NCBI GenBank assembly: GCA_902791475.1
Contig: CADAWC010000022.1
Location: 1 to 54,526 of the forward strand
Length of the DNA stretch: 54,526 nt
Source: Fibrobacter succinogenes
GTDB taxonomy: Bacteria; Fibrobacterota; Fibrobacteria; Fibrobacterales; Fibrobacteraceae
Direction: 5' to 3'
Shown here: piece by piece, positions 32,587-41,031 of the stretch
How the letters are laid out: each line of letters starts with the position of its first letter
Numbering within the stretch: the stretch's first letter is position 1
Notes under the pieces: generated by a model
What the model was told of the DNA's origin: nothing
The model's database searches: none
The model's input: the letters and a program-made list of their open reading frames with translations, nothing else
Translations under genes and position numbers: made by a program

Positions 32587-34215
32587 TTACTTAGCGGCGG
32601 CGGAGTCCGTAACTACAACCTTAGCGGCAGAGTCAGCCGGGATGGCGACAGCAGCGCTATCAGCAGCCGGTTCAGCAATCGTTTCCGCCGGAGCAGCAAC
32701 TTCGGCAGGCTTTGCATAAACAGGTGCGGCAGGAGCCGGAGCGGCAACAGCGGCAGCCGGAGCAGCGGCAACTTCAGCCGGATCTTCGAAGAAGTTCACC
32801 TTGGAAAGACCGAACATCATGATCCAGGAGAGAACGAGACCGCCGATACCCATCACAATACCCGTGATAGCCATGCCACGCGTATCCGTGTAACCCGTTG
32901 CATGGGCAAGTGCGTTAGGCGGCGTAGAAATCGGGAGGCACATACCGAGAGAGCTTGCGAAAGCGACAGCGACCATCAAGGAGGTCACGCCACCGAGCGG
33001 AGCGAGGTTTTCCTTGCAGCTCACAGCCACGACGATGAAGATCGGGACGAGCAAGCTTGCGGTAGAAGTGTGGCTCATGAAGTTTGCCATGAAGAGGCAG
33101 ATGAAGCCGCAACCGACCATGAGGACGACCGGAGACCAGGTGTTGAACGGAATAGCGTTGATGAGGTCCTTGGCAAGACCGGTCTGCTGCAAACCGAGAC
33201 CGAGAGCAAAGCCACCAGCCACGAGCCAAAGAACGTCCCAGCTCATTTCGTTGAGGTCCTTCTTATTAATCACGCCCGTCAAAGCAAACACAGCCATCGG
33301 GATCATAGCAATCACGTTGTCGTTGAGGCCATGGACATTCTTACCGGTCACCCACAAAAGTACGCAAACAGCGAAGGTGATGTAAACGATGATAGCGCGC
33401 GGGCTCTTGTCAAAGCCATTTGCACCTTCGATATCGAGGTTCATTTCCTTCATCTTGATCGGATAGAGCTTGAGGAGCAAGAACCATGCAAGAACCATCA
33501 AAATAATCACATACGGAACACCGAATTCCATCCACTGGCCAAACGAGATGTTGAAACCGCTAGACTGGAGAGCGCCAAGGGCGATAGCGTTAGGAGGCGT
33601 ACCGATCGGAGTACCCATACCACCGATGTTTGCACCGAGAGGAATGGCAAGGGCAAAAGCTGTTTTACCGCGGTCATTTTCATCAAAGAGCTTGAGCACC
33701 GGGCCGAGGATGGCGAGCATCATAGCAGCAGTAGCGGTGTTGCTCATGAACATGGAGAACACGGCCGTAATAATCATGAGGCCAAGGAGCACCCACTTCG
33801 GATCCTTTCCGAACGGCTTGAGGAGCACGCGGGCAAGGTTCTTGTCCATGTTGTACTTGCAAGCGGCCGAGGCAAGGAAGAAGCCACCCAAGAAGAGCAT
33901 GATGATCGGGTTCGCAAACGTGGCCATGATGTCCTTGAACTTCAGCGGTTCAACACCTTCCACGCGGAACGGGATAAGAGCCGAGTTCGAAAGCGTGAGA
34001 ATCATCAACACGATAACGAACATGGAGGTGGACCAGATCGGGAACGGTTGGAGAATCCAGAAAAGGGCAGCCATCACAAAGATTGCGATGACGCGAATTT
34101 CGAGAGTGTTCAACGCGTGGTCACCAACGAAGCCGAGGGCTTCGTACGGGACGAAGAGGGCAGCGATGGCGAGCACCGATGCAATAATGAGTTTGATGAG
34201 TTTAGCTTTTGTCAT
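32587..34215 (-). CDS. SLC13/DASS-family dicarboxylate transporter
   Basis: A 542-residue inner-membrane carrier with about 11-12 helices. Both family signatures are present: SNTATAAMM (about 163) and SHTSTASLL (about 385), with the paired loops GTPPNAIALG and STPPNALAHATG. Members move succinate, fumarate or malate, usually with sodium. In an organism that ferments sugar to succinate, either uptake or export is possible; the sequence does not say which. The C-terminus has an extra tail of about 70 residues, rich in Ala, Pro and acidic residues, not usual in the family. No ribosome binding site is seen. Neighbours appear unrelated. Confidence 0.85.
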   Translation of the reverse strand: MTKAKLIKLIIASVLAIAALFVPYEALGFVGDHALNTLEIRVIAIFVMAALFWILQPFPIWSTSMFVIVLMILTLSNSALIPFRVEGVEPLKFKDIMATFANPIIMLFLGGFFLASAACKYNMDKNLARVLLKPFGKDPKWVLLGLMIITAVFSMFMSNTATAAMMLAILGPVLKLFDENDRGKTAFALAIPLGANIGGMGTPIGTPPNAIALGALQSSGFNISFGQWMEFGVPYVIILMVLAWFLLLKLYPIKMKEMNLDIEGANGFDKSPRAIIVYITFAVCVLLWVTGKNVHGLNDNVIAMIPMAVFALTGVINKKDLNEMSWDVLWLVAGGFALGLGLQQTGLAKDLINAIPFNTWSPVVLMVGCGFICLFMANFMSHTSTASLLVPIFIVVAVSCKENLAPLGGVTSLMVAVAFASSLGMCLPISTPPNALAHATGYTDTRGMAITGIVMGIGGLVLSWIMMFGLSKVNFFEDPAEVAAAPAAAVAAPAPAAPVYAKPAEVAAPAETIAEPAADSAAVAIPADSAAKVVVTDSAAAK

Positions 34216-34261
34216 AACGAGCGCAAATTTAGTAATTAAACTTGCGTTCGGCTAGACTGAT

Positions 34262-37200
34262 TTATCGGACCATAACGCGGGTAACGGCGCTCTGGCTCCC
34301 GACCTTGACCTTCACGAAGTAGACGCCCTGTTTGGGCTTTTTCATGGCTATGGCATTAGTGCCCGCATTAGCAACAAACTTGCCCGTCACAGCGATTCGA
34401 CCATCGATACCCACAACGCTCACCTTCACATTCTCGCCCGCAAGTTTGGAGGCGGCATCGAATCCGACATTCAAGACGTTCGGGGTCTGGTTCACGCGGA
34501 GCCCCTTAAGGAGATTCTTCGCCACGTTAGCAACTACTGCTCTCTTGGTCACTCGGACAGAGACGTTCTTAACCTTCGACGAGAGCTTGACCTCCAACGG
34601 GCTATCCTTCACGACTTCGACAGTTTCGTTATCGACCATCGCATAGACGCGCAAGCCCTTTGCCCAGACGCTTTCGAGACCTTCAAAGCTCAAGTGGCCA
34701 TCACGAGTGGTCGTTGCACTCACTTCGAGATCCCATTCGAGATCGTCAGCATTCTTTTTCACACTCCTAACAAGGTGCTTTTTGCCATCGAGAATGGAGA
34801 GGTTTACGCGGTCGCCCATACCGGCAGGCGGTTCCCCCAGAGATGAAGCCGACTTCCCTGCAGCAAGTTCATTCCAGGAATCACGCTTGCCATTATTATC
34901 AGAGAGGACGACGCGGAGATTCCAGTTTTCAGAATCGGCGCTCTTGCTCAAAGCCTTCTTTTCTTCTTCGAGAACAATTACGGCCTTCAACGGAATGCGG
35001 TACGTCATAGACTTTTCGGTATGGACCCAGATAGCCTCATACGGTCCAAGGACATCAGGTTCCTCATAATCGCTGGTTTCGGCATTCCATTTGCAGAACT
35101 GAAGCCCCTTTTCTTTCGGAAGCTTCACATACCAGCCATACGGATTGGCCACGAGGTTCCAACCGGAATACTTATTTTCGAGCTTCCAGACGATTGCAGC
35201 GCTCGTGTCGGGAGTCTGCAAGTTCATCACCAGCGGCTCGTTATCAATGGTGCCGTACCAGTAACCGCGAGTAGAATCGAACTTGTCCTTCACACTGAAC
35301 TTGCGGTATTGCCAAAAATCTCCAACCGGATTCGATTCATCCCACCAGTAAACAGACGTTACAGTGCCAGAACCGTTCGCCTGAGCACAAACATCCTTCA
35401 TTTCTTGGTAAATCTGAGCGTCATTCACACCGCGTTTGACTTCATCCTGCAGGTGTTGGCATTCTTCTTTCGCCCAGTCACTTTGCATACGGGCAAAACG
35501 AGTTTCCAAATCAGACAAGCATTCTTCGCCCTTGTTGCTGCAGAAGGCATATAGCGACAGAGTCTGCCAGGAATGAGAAGCAACTTCGTGACGATCCATA
35601 GACGTGAAAGTCTTTGTGTAGGAGATAGAATCTTTACCGTCCGTAAGCATGAAGGTCACGGTGTATTCACCAACAGGTGCCGGGTCCAGGCGCCAGGTTC
35701 CGTTCTTAACGTTACCCACCATTTTTCCATCAACCACCGTATCGAGGTAAATACCAGCATCAGACTTCACAACAATGTGGTAATCAACATTTTCAAGCTT
35801 GTCTGCAAGAGAGTCACCCAACGTCATGCGGAGCGCACTGCCATCCTGTTTCGCAGTAGGTTCAGCAAGTTCATAGATGTAGTTATAGTTGCTAGAGCCA
35901 CCCTTGCTAGAGCTCGATTCGTCTTTGGCGGAACTACTGGAGCTGTATTTGTCATTGCCGGCACTGCTGCTAGACATTTTTCCGTTCGAAGAAGAAGACT
36001 TTCCTTTTTCGGACGACGAGGAAGTGCCATTACCGCTAGAAGAAGACGCGACATTCGAAGACGATGATGTTGCATCTGAAGAAGAGGATGTTCCGTTAGA
36101 CGACGAGGAGGATTCGTACCAAGACGACGAAGAAGTCTCATTCGAAGAAGAGGATGTTCCATCGGACGAAGAAGATGTTGCATTACTGCTAGAAGACTCT
36201 TCGTAACTAGAGCTAGAATCACCATTGTTTGCAGAGCTCGATGACAAGCCATCGGACGAAGAAGTCACATCGCTGCTAGAAGAACCTTCATAGCTTGAAG
36301 AGCTTCCATTATTCGAGCTAGAACTGCCCGCCACCACAGGATTTATAAGGGTCGGCAAACCGTCTTCATACGCCCAAACCTGATCTTCGGGATCCGTCCA
36401 TACACTGTTCAAGAAATCTGCAAAATCTTGAGATTGCATGTAAATCGATATAGCGAAACCATTTTTGGTGGAACCGTTCGGTCCATTTTGCAAGCCACCA
36501 CCGCCATTGCGAACATTGTGCTTTGCTACAAACTTATTGAATCCATTTTCGTTAAAAAACACGATATCGGTAAATTCGCCATAATTTTCGAAATAACCGA
36601 CAGCACCAACATTATCAGCACCATAATGATAGTTCGATGTCAAAACCGGCTTGTTGCCCAGCCCGTCGCCATGCATATAACCAAAAAGATAGCCCGCATG
36701 TCCCTTTCCACTATTAAACTTATCAGCAATCGTCCCTATATAATAGTTGTTTTTTACAACAACTTCCTCTGAACCATGAAAATCAGCTTCGCCAACGAGC
36801 CCACCCACATAAAAATTCTTTTTCGGAGGAGTATTAAAACCAATAGTTCCACTAAACGAACCTTCAACAGAGCTGCGAGCAATCAATCCAGGCGTACGGC
36901 AAATTCCACAAATACCACCTATCGATGAAGACGTGTTTTCAGAAGGCACGGCCTCTCCGCTATACGAAACAACCGATCCACCAAGGAAATCGACATGGAC
37001 ATCTTCAAAATCAATTTTGGGTTCCCCAGATAATACTAGAGGATATTTGCCTATAATACCTCCTATACGAGACGTAATACCGTCATCTACAACATAAATA
37101 GAGCTTTTATAAGCTAAATCAGACAATCGAACTTTTTTTATTTCATTGTTGTATTTGCTGACAGCGCCAAAAATGCCACCCACAATCACAGAATCGGCAT

Positions 37201-38827
37201 CCGTCACACCGGTAGCCCTCTTGACGGTGTAGTTTAACGTGACTTCCGATTCATTCCCAGCAGTGCTATTATTTTCAAGCGATACAATAGCATCCCCAAC
37301 AAGACCGCCCATCATAGCGGACGCGCGAGCATACGACATCACAGCATCAACGGAATTGCCACCTTGAAGTGTAATTTTCCCGGACGCTTTAGAATTTTTA
37401 AGCGTTAAGTACAGGTCTTCGCGATTTCCAGAATTATTCACATTTTCGCATGCGGCAAACCCGGCAATTCCACCCACGAAATATTGAAAGGCTCCATCGT
37501 AAGGCAAATATTCATCAATTTTTAATTCATTTACTTCTGCATCCGTAATTTTCAGGATACCGCCATTACAAATATTTGCATTTCCGATAACACCTCCGAA
37601 ATACATCGGCTTTGCAACTGTAGCGTCATCAACTAGCGCCATGCTTTGTGCTATATTCAGCCCAGTCACTGCAACTTTGTCCACCTCGAGGCCATAAACC
37701 TCCGACGCGTATATTTCATACCTCTTGGTAGCACCAAACACACCGCCCATAGCGACACCGCCAGAAACAACAAGCTTAGAATCGTCGCCAGTTGCTCCAT
37801 GAATTTGGATGTTTTGAACTACTGAATTTTTTGGGGTAATACCACCGAATACTTGATTCGTTGGAGCATAAACATAGTGACCGACAAGACCTCCCAAAAC
37901 GGATTGATCTACAGCCACTTTATTTTCTACCTGAACAGCGATGTCGACATCTTTGATATCCGTATAGAAAGCCACACCGGCGAGGCCGCCCAGAGACACT
38001 TTGTACGGACTAAAAACAACTGAATTTACACCGCTAATTTTTTTTCCGGCATAGTCTTGAGTAATTTGACTTTCGTTCAAGATCTTGACAACAGCTTTAT
38101 CCGCCGTTTTTACGTCCGAAATTGTCGAATTTGCAATAAACCCGGCAAGGCCACCAGCAAGAGGAGCTTGAATAAAAATTTTCTTTAAAGTAACATTGGT
38201 CACCCTGCTGTTCCAAATTTCAGCAGCAAACGCGCCCGCAGCCCAGTAATCGGAGCCATTAGCCGATGCTGCATTTCCTTCCGTATATTTATCAACAATA
38301 AAATTAACGTTCGTAATATTCAAATCATTTATTTCTTTTCCATCTACAACACCAAAAAAGCCTGCGTATGTGTTCATTGTACCATTGAATACACGACAAA
38401 TGTTTGAAATGGTATGATTCTGTCCATTAAATGTCGCACCGACGAAAGGCAAAAAATTATGGTTTTCCGAGCATTTTCCATCTTCATCAAGAACCTGGCC
38501 AAAGTTAATATCAGTGGCAAGATTAAGCACTGTCGATTGCTTCTGATCCGTTTCTGCATCTTTCAACACCCATTTCTTGGAGGTCACCGTTGCTGCATAG
38601 AACGCAGTGCGAACCTTATACTCAGACGTTATCTCATGAGAAAAGACACAATCTCCACGATCATTATCTTTTTTTCCGATTTCACAACTGAATTTATATT
38701 GTCCCACATAAAGCTGGGCGTTTCTATAGTAGAGATTCAAATATTGTTTAGGGGCAACACCCTGAGCCCAAACGGACACCGGGAGGATTAGACTAGCAGC
38801 AAGCAGTAAACGGATTATGTAATTCAT
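34262..38827 (-). CDS. Large surface protein with GLUG-like repeats, Ser-rich linker and T9SS-type tail
   Basis: A 1521-residue secreted protein. Signal peptide 1-21 (ends VWA). Residues about 100-800 contain many repeats of the type GG(L/I)(A/V)G....S.(I/V).(N/D)(V/I), like GLUG motifs, probably a right-handed beta-helix. Residues about 845-985 are an almost pure Ser linker broken by NGT, DAT and similar triplets, typical of Fibrobacter. A further region (985-1430) includes a beta-sandwich-like part (PVGEYTVTFMLTDG) and a SGWNLVANPYGW segment. The last 75 residues look like a T9SS sorting domain (VVGIDGRIAVTG ... QGVYFVKVKVG ... TRVMVR). Probably surface adhesin-like; no catalytic domain recognised. 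Confidence 0.8.
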   Translation of the reverse strand: MNYIIRLLLAASLILPVSVWAQGVAPKQYLNLYYRNAQLYVGQYKFSCEIGKKDNDRGDCVFSHEITSEYKVRTAFYAATVTSKKWVLKDAETDQKQSTVLNLATDINFGQVLDEDGKCSENHNFLPFVGATFNGQNHTISNICRVFNGTMNTYAGFFGVVDGKEINDLNITNVNFIVDKYTEGNAASANGSDYWAAGAFAAEIWNSRVTNVTLKKIFIQAPLAGGLAGFIANSTISDVKTADKAVVKILNESQITQDYAGKKISGVNSVVFSPYKVSLGGLAGVAFYTDIKDVDIAVQVENKVAVDQSVLGGLVGHYVYAPTNQVFGGITPKNSVVQNIQIHGATGDDSKLVVSGGVAMGGVFGATKRYEIYASEVYGLEVDKVAVTGLNIAQSMALVDDATVAKPMYFGGVIGNANICNGGILKITDAEVNELKIDEYLPYDGAFQYFVGGIAGFAACENVNNSGNREDLYLTLKNSKASGKITLQGGNSVDAVMSYARASAMMGGLVGDAIVSLENNSTAGNESEVTLNYTVKRATGVTDADSVIVGGIFGAVSKYNNEIKKVRLSDLAYKSSIYVVDDGITSRIGGIIGKYPLVLSGEPKIDFEDVHVDFLGGSVVSYSGEAVPSENTSSSIGGICGICRTPGLIARSSVEGSFSGTIGFNTPPKKNFYVGGLVGEADFHGSEEVVVKNNYYIGTIADKFNSGKGHAGYLFGYMHGDGLGNKPVLTSNYHYGADNVGAVGYFENYGEFTDIVFFNENGFNKFVAKHNVRNGGGGLQNGPNGSTKNGFAISIYMQSQDFADFLNSVWTDPEDQVWAYEDGLPTLINPVVAGSSSSNNGSSSSYEGSSSSDVTSSSDGLSSSSANNGDSSSSYEESSSSNATSSSSDGTSSSSNETSSSSWYESSSSSNGTSSSSDATSSSSNVASSSSGNGTSSSSEKGKSSSSNGKMSSSSAGNDKYSSSSSAKDESSSSKGGSSNYNYIYELAEPTAKQDGSALRMTLGDSLADKLENVDYHIVVKSDAGIYLDTVVDGKMVGNVKNGTWRLDPAPVGEYTVTFMLTDGKDSISYTKTFTSMDRHEVASHSWQTLSLYAFCSNKGEECLSDLETRFARMQSDWAKEECQHLQDEVKRGVNDAQIYQEMKDVCAQANGSGTVTSVYWWDESNPVGDFWQYRKFSVKDKFDSTRGYWYGTIDNEPLVMNLQTPDTSAAIVWKLENKYSGWNLVANPYGWYVKLPKEKGLQFCKWNAETSDYEEPDVLGPYEAIWVHTEKSMTYRIPLKAVIVLEEEKKALSKSADSENWNLRVVLSDNNGKRDSWNELAAGKSASSLGEPPAGMGDRVNLSILDGKKHLVRSVKKNADDLEWDLEVSATTTRDGHLSFEGLESVWAKGLRVYAMVDNETVEVVKDSPLEVKLSSKVKNVSVRVTKRAVVANVAKNLLKGLRVNQTPNVLNVGFDAASKLAGENVKVSVVGIDGRIAVTGKFVANAGTNAIAMKKPKQGVYFVKVKVGSQSAVTRVMVR

Positions 38828-39047
38828 ATACGCCCTTTAAATTCCTTTTGGCAAAGCAAGTTGCAACGCCTCTTACATGTAAAAAAATAATTTTTAAAAC
38901 GACTTTGGCAACTGCCATTGTAAGCAAAAAGCATCAATTGTGACCATTAGCACGGAGATGAAAATTTGCTTACAAATATTTAATTGCTTTAGTGCCATAG
39001 GTTTACTAAATTGAGTGCTACCATTATGGTGTTTCATAGGAGTAAAA

Positions 39048-39905
39048 ATGTTCAAAAAGATTCTTCTTCTCACGGCTGCGATTGTCACCTCCAGCTTTGC
39101 AACATGGGATTATTTCGGCCTGCTCCAGAACAATTCTGGTTCTGTCAAAACGGGACTTTACTACGACTGGGACGGCGACTGGTCCCAAATGGGTCTGAAA
39201 GTCGGCGCACGCGTGAATATCGTTCCGCAATTTGAACTTTCTTTCCAGAGTTTTGGCTACCAGTTCTGGGGCGAAAAGGAATGCGATGACGATGATGAAA
39301 AGCCTGAATGCAAAACCTATGAAGAAGGCGGCAAAGGTCTCCGCGACCTGGTCATCGGCGCACGTTACGCCTTGGATCCGGAACTTTACCTCTTCCTCGA
39401 CTTTAACCTCCCCATCGGTCGCGACAAGAACGACGGCAATGGAACGACGTCTCCCAGCAACCATGAAATGTACATCTACGCCGGTGCACAGCACCACAGA
39501 GACATCGCATCCATCAAGGGCGCATCTTACGGTGCAGAAGCAGGTCTTTTCTGGGGATTCAAGCATCACGATAGAGAAAGAGGTCTCGAACTCCGTCTGG
39601 GCGGCGAATTCGACTTTACTCTTCCTTCAGCACCTGTAACACTCTTGGTTGGCGGCCAGTTCTGGTTCCGTCTTTTTGCATCGGAATACAACAACGGTAC
39701 CAAGAAAGACAAGGAAATGCATGACGACTGGTCTCATCAGTGGAAATTCTGGGTCGGAGCAAGCGTTCCTCTGAGTGACGACATATCCATCAAGGGTACG
39801 ATTATCGCCCGCAGCCAGGATTTGAAAAACAAGAGCGACGAACCAGATATCATGATGGAAGGCGATGCCCTCGGCGTGACCTTGGAAATGGAATTCAAGT
39901 TCTAG
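39048..39905 (+). CDS. Outer-membrane beta-barrel protein (paralogue 1)
   Basis: A 285-residue protein with a signal peptide (MFKKILLLTAAIVTSSFA) and alternating strands throughout (VKTGLYYDWDGDW, LVIGARYALDPELYLFLDFNLPIG, GLELRLGGEFDF). It ends in Phe after an alternating strand (LEMEFKF), the usual signal for barrel assembly. An Asp/Glu-rich loop (CDDDDEKPEC) near residue 84 with flanking cysteines could bind metal. TAGGAG supports ATG 39048; a TTG 11 codons upstream is not needed. The next gene encodes a related barrel. Substrate unknown. Confidence 0.75.
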   Translation: MFKKILLLTAAIVTSSFATWDYFGLLQNNSGSVKTGLYYDWDGDWSQMGLKVGARVNIVPQFELSFQSFGYQFWGEKECDDDDEKPECKTYEEGGKGLRDLVIGARYALDPELYLFLDFNLPIGRDKNDGNGTTSPSNHEMYIYAGAQHHRDIASIKGASYGAEAGLFWGFKHHDRERGLELRLGGEFDFTLPSAPVTLLVGGQFWFRLFASEYNNGTKKDKEMHDDWSHQWKFWVGASVPLSDDISIKGTIIARSQDLKNKSDEPDIMMEGDALGVTLEMEFKF

Positions 39906-39956
39906 TCATCAAATCTAGGCGAAAGACATAAAAAAATAAACGTCTAAATTTCTTAG

Positions 39957-39986
39957 AAACCAGTCGATTATTCCGACTGGTTTATT
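39957..39986 (+). terminator. Terminator of the first barrel gene
   Basis: Stem aaccagtcg / cgactggtt followed by a T-rich run. Confidence 0.8.
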
Positions 39987-40061
39987 TTTATTTACAGAGT
40001 TTACACAATTTCTATAGTTTTTACCTATATTTCGAAGAAATTTTCTTTCTATGGAGTAACT

Positions 40062-40832
40062 ATGTTAAAAAAAGTAATCGTAGGTGCAGCATTTCTCGCA
40101 TCCGCCAGCTTCGCAACCTTCAGCAACTTCCCGGTTCCGGCCGCCATGAGTGGCGACGCCAAGATTGTTGCAGACTTCATCGTCCATGACAAATGGAAAG
40201 GTCTCGACCTGAGCGCAAAGGCTCGTTTCGTTCCGGTCCAGAACTTGGAACTTTACTTGAAGCTCCCGTTCAGACCGATTAGCCGCTACGATGGAGAAAA
40301 CGACCATAAGACCGGTATGGAAAACTTGACCACCGGCGTACGTTACCAGGTGGCTCCGATGTTCGCCGCATTCCTCGATGTTACATTCCCGACCGGCAAG
40401 GACAAAATCTCTGACGATGGTTTCAACTTCTATTTCGGTGGACAGTTCTCTAAGGACTTTGGCGCTGTGGGCCTCGGCACTGAAGCAGGTCTCTCCATTA
40501 CAACGGAAGGCGACGACCGTAAGAAAGGACCGATGAGCTTGATTCTCAATGCAGAATTGGATCTGAACGTTTCCCAGGTCGTTACCCCGTACTTCGGCAT
40601 CACCTTTGACATTTTGCTTAATGACGAAAAGACAAGAGGCAAAAAATCTGCCGAAACAAGTGGCGATGTCGGCGTTGCCCCGTACGTAGGTGCAAATTTC
40701 AAGGTCAACCAGTTGCTTTCCTTTGATGCTTGCGTAACATTCGGTCTCGGCGATGACGACTACCTCATCTACACGAGTACGAACAAGAAAATGACCGTTA
40801 CGTGGGAAGGCTCTGTCAACTTCTCCTTCTAA
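40062..40832 (+). CDS. Outer-membrane beta-barrel protein (paralogue 2)
   Basis: A 256-residue protein with a signal peptide (MLKKVIVGAAFLASASFA) and the same layout as the preceding gene: FVPVQNLELYLKLPF, TTGVRYQVAPMFAAFLDVTFPTGKDK, a repeated GTEAGLS strand and a final Phe (VNFSF). The two are clearly paralogues, but each has its own ribosome binding site (GGAG here) and terminator, so they can be expressed apart. Possibly porin or transport barrels; specificity unknown. Confidence 0.75.
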   Translation: MLKKVIVGAAFLASASFATFSNFPVPAAMSGDAKIVADFIVHDKWKGLDLSAKARFVPVQNLELYLKLPFRPISRYDGENDHKTGMENLTTGVRYQVAPMFAAFLDVTFPTGKDKISDDGFNFYFGGQFSKDFGAVGLGTEAGLSITTEGDDRKKGPMSLILNAELDLNVSQVVTPYFGITFDILLNDEKTRGKKSAETSGDVGVAPYVGANFKVNQLLSFDACVTFGLGDDDYLIYTSTNKKMTVTWEGSVNFSF

Positions 40833-40856
40833 TCAAAGATTTTTTATCCATCTATG

Positions 40857-40886
40857 AAAAGTCCCGGCGATGCCGGGACTTTTGCG
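40857..40886 (+). terminator. Terminator of the second barrel gene
   Basis: Stem aaagtcccggc / gccgggactttt with a T run. Confidence 0.85.
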
Positions 40887-40909
40887 TTTCAAGATTTGAT
40901 GAGATGGAG

Positions 40910-40953
40910 ATGCCCGACAGTCATCCCGGACTTGTTCCGGGACGGGCATGACA
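40910..40953. repeat. Nested palindromic repeat
   Basis: An outer gatgcccg / cgggcatgaca pair encloses tcatcccggacttgttccgg, the same inner unit seen at 17281-17332 in the other orientation. Confidence 0.7.
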
Positions 40954-40980
40954 AGTGCTAAGGAACTGCGCGCGAAGCGC

Positions 40981-41031
40981 ACTCTTTCGTCTCTCGTCTG
41001 CAGGGCTCTGCCCGTTCTTTCGTCTATCTAA
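40981..41031. repeat. TTTCGTCT tract with palindrome
   Basis: tctttcgtctctcgtct, then a palindrome gcagggctctgc, then ttctttcgtct. Similar tracts are at 16292-16316 and 45354-45399. It overlaps the end of the solute-binding protein gene by a few bases. Confidence 0.6.

Noticed and set aside
32902..34239. Frame of 445 codons opposite the SLC13 carrier
   Set aside because: Composition is His/Glu/Asp-rich as expected from reversing a hydrophobic membrane protein gene.
35889..36206. Acidic Leu/Glu-rich frame opposite the Ser linker
   Set aside because: Antisense of the Ser-rich linker; its repeats come from Ser codons read backwards.
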